DNA of 5,453 bases from Brevibacillus sp. (GCA_029240815.1 JARDZO010000329.1:1-5453); one strand, 5' to 3'. Counted from the stretch's first letter, positions 1 to 5,453 are shown. Notes: generated by a model from the sequence alone, not told the origin. Numbers and translations: made by a program.

Positions 1-1
1 G

Positions 2-337
2 GCTGGTTCTGGTTCCAACAACTATGCGCCGTCCAATCCTGCGCTCATCGAACGTACGCAAAAGGATTTGGCTGCCTTTTTGGAAGCGAACCCGGGTGTC
101 AAACAGGAGGATATTCCAGCCGATCTGTTGACCAACTCCGGTTCGGGTCTCGACCCGCACATTTCTCCACAGGCAGCGAATGTACAGGTAGAGCGGATTG
201 CCAAGGTACGTAATCTGGACCCCGCCAAACTGCGGGCGCTGATTGAGGAGCATACGGAAGGCAGAAGCCTGGATGTATTTGGGGAACCACGGGTAAACGT
301 CTTGAAGCTGAATCTGGCGTTGGATCAACTGAAGTAA
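2..337 (+). CDS. kdpC: KdpC, K+-transporting ATPase subunit C (C-terminal part; 5' end outside window)
   Basis: This is the C-terminal 111 residues of KdpC, the small subunit of the high-affinity K+ pump KdpFABC. KdpC is anchored by one N-terminal membrane helix and its bulk lies outside the membrane, where it stabilises the complex and supports ATP-driven K+ uptake by KdpB and KdpA. The reading frame is open from base 2 to a TAA at 335-337. Visible family signatures are SGSGLDPHISP in the middle, the run VERIAKVRNL after it, then EEHTEGRSLDVFGEPRVNVLKLN and a C-terminal NLALDQL. These match the conserved end of KdpC closely and the C-terminus is intact. The membrane helix lies upstream of the window because a full KdpC is about 190-200 residues. 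A TTG at 68 could be called as a start but falls inside the conserved domain. The gene is followed after 22 bases by a KdpD-like sensor, as expected for a kdp operon. Confidence 0.95.
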   Translation, partial: AGSGSNNYAPSNPALIERTQKDLAAFLEANPGVKQEDIPADLLTNSGSGLDPHISPQAANVQVERIAKVRNLDPAKLRALIEEHTEGRSLDVFGEPRVNVLKLNLALDQLK

Positions 338-359
338 CGGAACAAAGGAGAGCGGGAGC

Positions 360-2687
360 ATGGGAGAGCAGTTTCGGAGAAAGTCCCCTGAAGAAATCTT
401 GCAGTCCATTTCCAAAATGCATCGAGGGCGGCTGAAAATCATCCTCGGGGCAGTGAGTGGTTCCGGAAAAACCTATCATTTGCTGATGGAAGGACAGAGC
501 TTGAAGAAAAAGGGGATCGGTGTGGTGATTGGCATCCTCGGGATCGCCACTCGTCCGAAACTGGCCGAGCAGCTCGAGGGGCTGGAGAAAATACCAGCGA
601 TTTGCTGGAACGCGCAGGGAGAAGGGAGAGATGACCTGGACGTAGCAGCAATCGTAGATCGCGATCCAGAGGTCGTACTCGTCGATGGGTTGGCTCATCG
701 GAATCGCACAGAGGCTCCTCGACCTACTCGTTTGGATGACGTGCTGTACTTGCTGGGTCACAATATCAGCGTCATTGCCACCATCAACATTTACGAGCTG
801 GCTGGCATGAAAGAGCTCGCGGAGCGTTTGACCAAGGCTGAAGTGCGGATTGAGCAATGTGTGCCAGAGGATACGCTAGCCTTGGCGGACGAGGTGAAGC
901 TCTTGGACGTGACCCCCGAATCCATGCTGAAGCGACTTGCGGAAGGCAACATTGAGGTGTCTCAAACGCCAAACCCATTGTTCCGGCGAGACAATCTGCA
1001 GGTATTGCGTGAGCTGGCACTGCGCTTTGTCGCCAATGGTGTCAACGAGGATCTGGAGGACTACCGGGAAAAACACGGCATGGTCGGAGCATCGGGCGCG
1101 ACGGAACGTGTGCTCGTGTCCGCCCAATATAATTGGAACGGGTCGATTCTGGTCAGAAGAGGCCAGCAGGTAGCCAAGCGGCTCGGCGGAGAGCTCTTGG
1201 TCGTCTGTTTTCGGTCCCCGACGAAAAAGCTGACAAAAGAAGAAGCGACCTTTCGACGATCGATCGGCAAGCTGGTCGACAAGGTAGGGGGAGTCTCTGA
1301 AGAACGTCCCTTGTACCGGGATATGGACGTGGCGAACGAACTGGTCGCCTACGCCATGGATAACAACGTTACCCGTATCGTGATGGGGCAGTCCAAGCGA
1401 ACCCGCTGGGAAGAAATTTGGCACGGATCAGTCGTCCACAAGATCCTGCGAAAGACGAAGAATATCGATATTTTGATCGTGGCGGACCGATCCGAGCGAG
1501 ACGGTGAGCGAGTGTTGCCGACGAAAAGAAGCGTCCCGCAGCCGAATCTGTACCGTCGCTTGTCCGAGGAAGAGGTACAGCAGGAGATCGGGAAAATCCG
1601 GCGTGGCACGCTGAAAGTATACGTGGGAGCGGCCCCGGGAGTCGGCAAAACCTACACGATGCTCCGTGAAGGAAACGAGCTGGCGAAAAACGGGATTGAC
1701 GTGGTCGTAGGGCTGCTGGAGACACATGGCCGCAAGGAAACGATCGAGCAGGCAGGCGATCTCCCTGTTATTGCGCGCAAACGCATTCCGTACAAAAACG
1801 TGATCCTCGAGGAGATGGATACGGATGAAATCATTCGCCGTAATCCAGAGCTGGTGCTGGTCGATGAACTGGCCCATTCCAATGTGCCGGGCAGCGTCTA
1901 CGAAAAGCGCTATTTGGATGTAGAGAAGATTTTGGCTGCAGGTATTTCTGTGATTTCCACGATGAATATTCAACACTTGGAGAGTCTCAACGACAGTGTC
2001 GAGCAGATCACAGGTATTCGCGTGCGGGAAACAGTGCCAGATCACATCCTGCATCAGGCAGACGAGGTAGAGCTGATCGATATTTCCCCTAAAGCACTTC
2101 GGCAACGGATGCGTGAGGGAAACATTTACGCTATGGAAAAGGTAGAGCAGTCGCTAAACCACTTTTTTAAAACCGGGAATCTGATCGCCTTGCGCGAGCT
2201 TGCCTTGCGGGAAGTGGCAGATGACGTAGATGAACGGCTGGAGGCTTGGGAGCGACGAACGCTGCGGGGGCCGTGGCGTCAGCAGGAAGTAATCTTTGTC
2301 TGCGTCAATTTGCGTGCTGACAGTGAAAGGCTGATCCGCCGAGGCTTTCGTATCGCCTATAGGCTCAAGGCACGTTGGTATGTCGCGTACGTGCAAGACC
2401 ACCAGCTATTGACTGTCGAGGAACAGCAACAGCTGGAAAAGCTGAAAAAGCTGACAGAGCGGCTCGGAGGCATTTTTGAACAAGGGAAGGCGGCGAGCAG
2501 GCGCAAGGTATTTACCGAACTGGTTCATCAGATGAATGAAAGACAAACAACCCAGGCCGTCATTGGACAATCGGCCAGAACGAGATGGAAGGAAATTCGG
2601 GAAGGATCCGTGATATTACGGCTACTGCGGGAAGTTCGACACATGGATGTGCTGGTCGTGGCGGATCATACACCCGACACCATATAA
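360..2687 (+). CDS. Tandem-duplicated KdpD sensor-module protein (KdpD-Usp-KdpD-Usp), no histidine kinase
   Basis: KdpD normally senses K+ limitation or c-di-AMP and drives kdp expression through KdpE. This 775-residue protein has only the cytoplasmic N-terminal module of KdpD, present twice. Copy 1 has a P-loop KdpD domain (about 16-235; Walker A GAVSGSGKT 30-38, Walker B-like VVLVDGLAH to 113) and a Usp domain (about 249-377, GQSKRTRW near 343-350). Copy 2 has the same pair (about 400-628; GAAPGVGKT 423-431, VLVDELAH ending at 506, ETHGR, NVPGS and QHLESLND all present; Usp about 643-770, GQSARTRW near 736-743). I see no hydrophobic membrane helices, no phospho-acceptor His box and no kinase ATP-binding motifs. 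The stop is clean and another gene follows directly, so I read it as a complete gene, not a truncated kinase. Kinase-less single-copy KdpD proteins are known in Bacillus; the tandem form is unusual. The ATG at 360 has AAAGGAG nine bases upstream. It is probably co-transcribed with kdpC. Output is unknown. Confidence 0.9.
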   Translation: MGEQFRRKSPEEILQSISKMHRGRLKIILGAVSGSGKTYHLLMEGQSLKKKGIGVVIGILGIATRPKLAEQLEGLEKIPAICWNAQGEGRDDLDVAAIVDRDPEVVLVDGLAHRNRTEAPRPTRLDDVLYLLGHNISVIATINIYELAGMKELAERLTKAEVRIEQCVPEDTLALADEVKLLDVTPESMLKRLAEGNIEVSQTPNPLFRRDNLQVLRELALRFVANGVNEDLEDYREKHGMVGASGATERVLVSAQYNWNGSILVRRGQQVAKRLGGELLVVCFRSPTKKLTKEEATFRRSIGKLVDKVGGVSEERPLYRDMDVANELVAYAMDNNVTRIVMGQSKRTRWEEIWHGSVVHKILRKTKNIDILIVADRSERDGERVLPTKRSVPQPNLYRRLSEEEVQQEIGKIRRGTLKVYVGAAPGVGKTYTMLREGNELAKNGIDVVVGLLETHGRKETIEQAGDLPVIARKRIPYKNVILEEMDTDEIIRRNPELVLVDELAHSNVPGSVYEKRYLDVEKILAAGISVISTMNIQHLESLNDSVEQITGIRVRETVPDHILHQADEVELIDISPKALRQRMREGNIYAMEKVEQSLNHFFKTGNLIALRELALREVADDVDERLEAWERRTLRGPWRQQEVIFVCVNLRADSERLIRRGFRIAYRLKARWYVAYVQDHQLLTVEEQQQLEKLKKLTERLGGIFEQGKAASRRKVFTELVHQMNERQTTQAVIGQSARTRWKEIREGSVILRLLREVRHMDVLVVADHTPDTI

Positions 2688-2693
2688 GGGAGG
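2688..2693 (+). promoter_or_regulatory. Ribosome binding site of the 2700 gene
   Basis: GGGAGG begins directly after the TAA of the KdpD-like gene and lies six bases before the ATG at 2700. It is strong and well spaced, which fixes the start of the downstream unknown gene. It leaves no room for a separate promoter within the gap. Confidence 0.8.
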
Positions 2694-2699
2694 ACAACG

Positions 2700-3458
2700 A
2701 TGGGTGGAGTGAAGGAAGAGCGATGGGAGCAAAGCGTGGCGGACGCCTATAGACAGCTGGAGTCTCTTGTAGCCAAACGTGACAGTCAGGGAGGACAACA
2801 ACAAGGTGAGCCCTGTACGGAAAAGCAGTTGTTTGCCTTGTTGACGCAAGTCTATTTGAATGAGGAAGAAGTGCGTGTGAGGCAAAAGCTAAAACGGAAA
2901 TCCTCACAGCGCATCTCTCGTGTCATGCATGAAAAAGTGGGGAATTTTCTCGCGCAGAGGCTATCAGGCTATGAGTTTTTGGCCATGGAAGGGTTACTTT
3001 TTGCCAAAAAGGACGGGAAAGTCGTAGCGGTGCTCAAATGCATCCCCGACCTGGGCAGCTACGACACTCACTCCTGGAATGCGACGATCGCTCGCTTTGC
3101 CAAGCAGTATCAAAAACGGTATCAACTGGCGCCGGAGCAGCTGCTGTTCGTCGTTTGCTCGCTCTCCAAGAGTCTCGATGCCGCCCATGCGAAGGCACTG
3201 ACAGGAATTGAGGTGTGGAGCGGTACGGCTTTGACTGCTCCTGCTTATCGGGAGGCGCTGCAGGCTTATGTCCGCAAATGCGTGGAGACGATGGAGGCCC
3301 TCCCTTCACCTGCTCACCAAATCTATTTTTTGAGTGCGGATATCCATCCGAATGCGTTAGCCTGTCAACTGATTCAGGGGGAAAAAGCGGCTTTACCCGA
3401 TCGCTGGTTGCGCCCATCCGTAAGTGAACTGATCCAATATCTGGATTCTGGGCTGTGA
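2700..3458 (+). CDS. Protein of unknown function, 252 aa, probably kdp-linked
   Basis: I do not recognise this protein as a named family. It is a soluble-looking protein of 252 residues without signal peptide or membrane helix. The N-terminal 70 residues are charged and helical in character, with a Gln/Gly-rich stretch at about 29-37. A central region (about 71-155) has the order helix (RVMHEKVGNFLAQRL), strand (YEFLAMEGLLFA), turn (KKDGK), strand (VVAVLKCI), helix (around NATIARFAKQYQKRY), strand (QLLFVVCSL). This order resembles a PD-(D/E)XK nuclease core, but the acidic residues expected in the two central strands are replaced by Leu and only a Lys (K113) remains, so any such domain would be inactive; this is inference. 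Five scattered cysteines (39, 114, 153, 194, 222) form no clear metal site. The gene starts 12 bases after the tandem KdpD stop with its own strong ribosome binding site, so co-translation and a functional link are likely but unproven. Confidence 0.85.
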   Translation: MGGVKEERWEQSVADAYRQLESLVAKRDSQGGQQQGEPCTEKQLFALLTQVYLNEEEVRVRQKLKRKSSQRISRVMHEKVGNFLAQRLSGYEFLAMEGLLFAKKDGKVVAVLKCIPDLGSYDTHSWNATIARFAKQYQKRYQLAPEQLLFVVCSLSKSLDAAHAKALTGIEVWSGTALTAPAYREALQAYVRKCVETMEALPSPAHQIYFLSADIHPNALACQLIQGEKAALPDRWLRPSVSELIQYLDSGL

Positions 3459-3464
3459 TATACT
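3456..3464 (+). promoter_or_regulatory. Possible extended -10 promoter element before the arginase-family gene
   Basis: TGATATACT fits an extended -10 element (TGn followed by TATACT, one mismatch to TATAAT). It overlaps the TGA stop of the preceding gene. A start of transcription about 7 bases downstream, near 3471, would leave a leader of roughly 26 bases with the ribosome binding site at 3489-3495. No -35 hexamer is recognisable 16-18 bases upstream, so the call rests on the extended -10 alone and could be chance. Confidence 0.3.
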
Positions 3465-3488
3465 GAGGACAGGCTCACAGGTGAATTC

Positions 3489-3495
3489 AGGAGGG
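3489..3495 (+). promoter_or_regulatory. Ribosome binding site with abnormally short spacing to a TTG start
   Basis: AGGAGGG is a strong Shine-Dalgarno match, but GGAGG (3490-3494) ends only two bases before the TTG at 3497. The next in-frame codons are GCG (3500) and ATA (3503). The ATA would have an ideal spacing of eight bases but is a very rare start codon. The next conventional in-frame start is GTG at 3515, about 20 bases away. An in-frame TGA at 3482 rules out a longer protein. Confidence 0.65.
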
Positions 3496-3496
3496 A

Positions 3497-4387
3497 TTGG
3501 CGATAAAAGTAAACGTGGTTGGCATACCTCATTTTGCAGGGGCGTACGTCTCGGGGACGGAGCTCGCTCCCGATGCTTTACGAAAGGCCGGTTTGATCGG
3601 ACATTTTCAACAGGTGGGGCTGGATGTGCGGGACGTAGGAAATCTGGGGCTTCCGGATGATTTGCCACGGCACAATATTCCGCCTGTTCGCAATTGGCCC
3701 GCACCTCGGATGTTGTGGGATTTGCTGCGGGAAGAGGCGCGTGACTGGCTGGGTGGCGATGATTTCACGCTCATGCTCGGGGGGGATTGCAGCCTGATCG
3801 TAGGGACGGCGGCCGCGCACCAGGCGTTGTACGGAGAACAGGCGTACTTGCTGGTGATTGACGGTCACTTTGATGCCATGCAGCCAACCGCGACTCGCTG
3901 TGTAGGGGCTGCCGGTATGGGACTCTGGTTCCTGCTGCAGGACAATGGGATGTGGGCAGCAGATACAGGATGGACAGCCGAGCGGATCCATGTTCTGGGG
4001 TGCCAGCAGCAACCGGGTGAGAACTATGGCGTGGATGTGATTACGCTGGCTCAGTTACAGACAAGCGAGTTGGAGCAATGCGTCAAGTCGGTTATGGAGA
4101 AAATTCCGGCAGATGCGAAACTGCTCGTCCATTTCGACGTAGATGTTATGGATGAAGAAGCGATGGCTGCCGCGTACTCCCCGAGTGAAACCGGCTTGTC
4201 TCTGACAGAGGCTGAGCGTTTGCTGGCTGCAGTCCTGCGGGATCGCAGGGTCAAGGGCATGGAAGTGACGGAGTTTTCCGCATTGCGAGACACAACAGGA
4301 GAATTTGCCGGACGTCTGGTTCGATTGCTCGGACATGCATTGGCTACTCGCGCAACCGATGCTTCTTCTGATACACTAGATATATAA
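3497..4387 (+). CDS. Arginase/ureohydrolase-superfamily protein, non-canonical (GGDCS type)
   Basis: The fold is that of the arginase, agmatinase and formiminoglutamase family, which hydrolyse guanidino or formimino groups with a two-manganese centre. At 296 residues the length is normal. Landmarks are GTELAPDALRKAGL (20-33, the usual G..PxALRxAGL), LGGDCS (94-99), IDGHFDAM (121-128), HFDVDVMD (212-219), GLSLTEAE (233-240) and MEVTEF (255-260). Metal-site positions D122, H124, D126, D214 and D216 are kept, but the usual His of GGDHS is C98, DAH is DGH, and the arginase substrate-loop motif GNxHG is replaced by VGAAG (136-140), so its His is missing. E259 is at the position of the arginase guanidinium-binding Glu. 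GGDCS/DGH members form an uncharacterised branch as far as I recall, so arginase activity should not be assumed. The TTG start at 3497 is provisional because its ribosome binding site is too close, but the first strand (VNVVGIP) begins at residue 5, so the start must be near here. Confidence 0.88.
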   Translation: MAIKVNVVGIPHFAGAYVSGTELAPDALRKAGLIGHFQQVGLDVRDVGNLGLPDDLPRHNIPPVRNWPAPRMLWDLLREEARDWLGGDDFTLMLGGDCSLIVGTAAAHQALYGEQAYLLVIDGHFDAMQPTATRCVGAAGMGLWFLLQDNGMWAADTGWTAERIHVLGCQQQPGENYGVDVITLAQLQTSELEQCVKSVMEKIPADAKLLVHFDVDVMDEEAMAAAYSPSETGLSLTEAERLLAAVLRDRRVKGMEVTEFSALRDTTGEFAGRLVRLLGHALATRATDASSDTLDI

Positions 4388-4393
4388 GTAATT

Positions 4394-4403
4394 GCTTATA
4401 AGC
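4394..4403. other. Perfect 10-bp palindrome in the leader of the spo0M-like gene
   Basis: GCTTATAAGC is its own reverse complement and sits in the 33-base gap just upstream of the ribosome binding site. It could be a small operator half-site, or the TATAAG inside it a -10-like sequence, but no -35 element is evident. A palindrome of this size may be chance. Confidence 0.3.
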
Positions 4404-4413
4404 GGAGGAGGAG
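4404..4413 (+). promoter_or_regulatory. Ribosome binding site of the spo0M-like gene
   Basis: The repeated purine run GGAGGAGGAG gives several overlapping Shine-Dalgarno registers. The GGAGG at 4407-4411 lies nine bases before the ATG at 4421. This supports that ATG and suggests efficient translation. Confidence 0.75.
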
Positions 4414-4420
4414 AGGCTTT

Positions 4421-5386
4421 ATGCTGAAAAAGCTGATGGCGAAATTAGGTGTAGGCGCAGCCAAGGTTGACCTGCAATTGGATCGTTCCGGGTACCGCCT
4501 CGGTGAAACAATGACAGGTGTCGTGCGTATCGAGGGCGGCAATGTCGAACAACGAATTTCCGATTTAAGTGCCATTTTCATGATGAAGGCGTACGTGAAG
4601 GGACAAGAAGTCACGAAGCCGGTGCAACTGTTCCCGGTCAGAAGCAACTTCACGGTACAGCCAAAGCCATCTGTGTTGGAAATTCCCTTTGCTTTTGAAT
4701 TGCCAGAAGGTTTGGCCATGTCCACACCGTCCATTCAATATTACCTGCATACCAAACTGGACGTAGAGATGGCTCTGGACCCGACGGATATGGACTACAT
4801 TCAGGTGCTTCCACCTGTAGCAGTGGAACGTGTCCTGAATGCTCTGGATCGTCTAGACATGAGACAAAAATCGGATTCCGGCAAGCTGACGCCGTACGGT
4901 CAGGAGTTTTCCTTTTTCCCAGCTACGAATCTGGGAATTCCGCTGAAGGAGCTGGAAGTCATCTTCTTCGCCGCGCCAGGAGAGCTCAAGCTGCTGGTTG
5001 AGCTGGATCTGGCTACGGGTTTCCTGAGGAGAGAGGTAGAATATAAAGCAGAGATCGTTATTCCGCAGGGACTGCTCGAAGCAGGGCAGGAAGAGGAGCT
5101 TTCCCGTTTTCTGCTGGAGACGATCCGCGAGTATGCAAACAACCCAAGCGCCATCCCGTACGTATCGATGGCCGCATACCGTCAAGGACAGTACGGTCAC
5201 CATTCGCACCGCGGAGGCGGCATGGGCGGAATGATTGGCGGTATGGCAGCAGGCTTCCTCGGCGGGATGCTACTGAACGAAATGATGTTCGGCGATGAGG
5301 AAGTCGCATCCGACGAAATGGGCGGAGAAGAAGCCGAAGACGGCGGTATGGACTTTGACTTCGGCGGATTTGACGACGAGTTGTAA
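4421..5386 (+). CDS. spo0M: Spo0M-family sporulation-control protein with extended C-terminal tail
   Basis: Spo0M proteins have an arrestin-like fold and in Bacillus subtilis influence sporulation upstream of Spo0A and also cell-division or cytoskeletal functions; the exact mechanism is unsettled. The N-terminus here is typical: MLKKLMAKLGVGAAKVDLQL, then YRLGETMTGVVRIEGGNVEQ. The following beta-rich region and the central LPEGLAMSTPSIQYYLHTKLDVE (about 95-117) fit the family. The usual family length is about 258 residues, but this protein has 321. The extra part begins at about 260 with HHSHRGGG, continues as a Gly/Met-rich hydrophobic stretch (265-291, GGM repeats) and ends in an acidic tail (292-321, rich in Asp, Glu, Gly and Phe). 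The ATG at 4421 has a strong ribosome binding site. The preceding gene ends 33 bases upstream with no terminator between, so read-through is possible, while B. subtilis spo0M is known to have its own sigma-H promoter. No convincing sigma-H site is visible here. Confidence 0.88.
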   Translation: MLKKLMAKLGVGAAKVDLQLDRSGYRLGETMTGVVRIEGGNVEQRISDLSAIFMMKAYVKGQEVTKPVQLFPVRSNFTVQPKPSVLEIPFAFELPEGLAMSTPSIQYYLHTKLDVEMALDPTDMDYIQVLPPVAVERVLNALDRLDMRQKSDSGKLTPYGQEFSFFPATNLGIPLKELEVIFFAAPGELKLLVELDLATGFLRREVEYKAEIVIPQGLLEAGQEEELSRFLLETIREYANNPSAIPYVSMAAYRQGQYGHHSHRGGGMGGMIGGMAAGFLGGMLLNEMMFGDEEVASDEMGGEEAEDGGMDFDFGGFDDEL

Positions 5387-5402
5387 ACGCGATTGTAAAA
5401 GG

Positions 5403-5448
5403 AAAGCCACTGCTTGCTGGGAAACGGCGGGCGGTGGCTTTTCTGTTT
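5403..5448 (+). terminator. Rho-independent terminator closing the gene cluster
   Basis: AAAGCCACTGC (5403-5413) pairs with GCGGTGGCTTT (5431-5441) with one U-G pair. Pairing can continue inward through 5414-5419 and 5425-5430, including G-U pairs, to a GGAAA loop (5420-5424), giving about 17 pairs. A T-rich run (TTTTCTGTTT, 5439-5448) follows. It lies 16 bases after the spo0M stop. A T-run (CCTTTTAC) on the other strand beyond the hairpin means it could also stop transcription arriving from the right. Confidence 0.9.
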
Positions 5449-5453
5449 AGTTG

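Noticed and set aside
99..857. Long open frame on the minus strand (252 codons) opposite kdpC and the KdpD-like gene
   Set aside because: It lies wholly over two well-supported plus-strand genes, spans their junction, shows no recognisable domain and has atypical Cys, His and Pro-rich composition. It is a shadow frame.
1428..2105. Minus-strand open frame of 225 codons across the middle of the KdpD-like gene
   Set aside because: It is fully antisense to conserved KdpD and Usp motifs and has no family signature, so it is best explained by codon bias of the real gene.
360..2687. Reading the KdpD-like gene as a truncated, broken sensor kinase
   Set aside because: The frame is intact, ends cleanly after a complete second Usp domain, and a gene with its own ribosome binding site follows within 12 bases, with no remnant of membrane or kinase sequence.
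3215..3427. Plus-strand 70-codon open frame inside the unknown gene in another frame
   Set aside because: It overlaps the longer frame, has a Cys-rich composition typical of frame-shifted reading and has no clear ribosome binding site of its own.
3453..3480. Inverted repeat CTGTGA / TCACAG around the third gene's stop
   Set aside because: It has only six pairs with a 16-base loop and no T-run follows, so it is not a terminator and is likely chance.
4292..4330. AGGAGAAT-like sequence considered as a sigma-H -35 for the spo0M-like gene
   Set aside because: It lies about 100 bases upstream inside the coding sequence and the matching -10 is poor, so I do not call it a promoter.

Overview
The window reads as a spore-forming Bacillota chromosome segment, most likely Brevibacillus or a near relative in the Paenibacillaceae. 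This is inferred from strong purine-rich Shine-Dalgarno sequences, moderate GC content, a Spo0M-family sporulation-control protein and a kinase-less KdpD. All five genes lie on the + strand with gaps of only 12 to 38 bases. The window closes with a strong rho-independent terminator. I found no RNA gene, CRISPR array, insertion sequence or other mobile-element signature, and no stretch over 300 bases lacks a gene.

Bases 2-337 are the C-terminal part of KdpC, a subunit of the high-affinity K+ transporter KdpFABC. The rest of the kdp operon presumably lies upstream, outside the window. Next comes the most unusual gene (360-2687). It encodes a 775-residue soluble protein made of two complete copies in tandem of the KdpD N-terminal cytoplasmic module (P-loop KdpD sensor domain plus Usp domain). 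It has no transmembrane segments, no histidine-kinase domain and no kdpE after it. The second copy keeps the canonical ATPase motifs. The first keeps its P-loop but has lost the Walker B glutamate and several family motifs. The protein therefore looks like a covalent, asymmetric KdpD sensor pair without a kinase. A 252-residue protein of unknown function (2700-3458) follows after 12 bases and is probably co-transcribed; its central part loosely resembles a PD-(D/E)XK nuclease fold lacking its acidic residues.

The last two genes may form a second transcription unit or a read-through extension. One is an arginase/ureohydrolase-superfamily protein (3497-4387) that has GGDCS and DGHFD in place of GGDHS and DAHxD and lacks the arginase substrate-loop histidine. 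Its start site has an anomalous Shine-Dalgarno spacing. The other is a Spo0M-like arrestin-fold protein (4421-5386) that carries an extra tail of about 60 residues: His-rich, then Gly/Met-rich, then acidic.

The working picture is a K+-homeostasis operon end (transporter subunit, unusual sensor, unknown partner) next to two genes whose link to it is only positional. The strongest candidate for something undescribed is the duplicated, kinase-less KdpD and its unknown neighbour. How such a sensor passes on a signal, by direct contact with KdpFABC, by a nucleotide such as c-di-AMP, or through the neighbour, cannot be told from the sequence.
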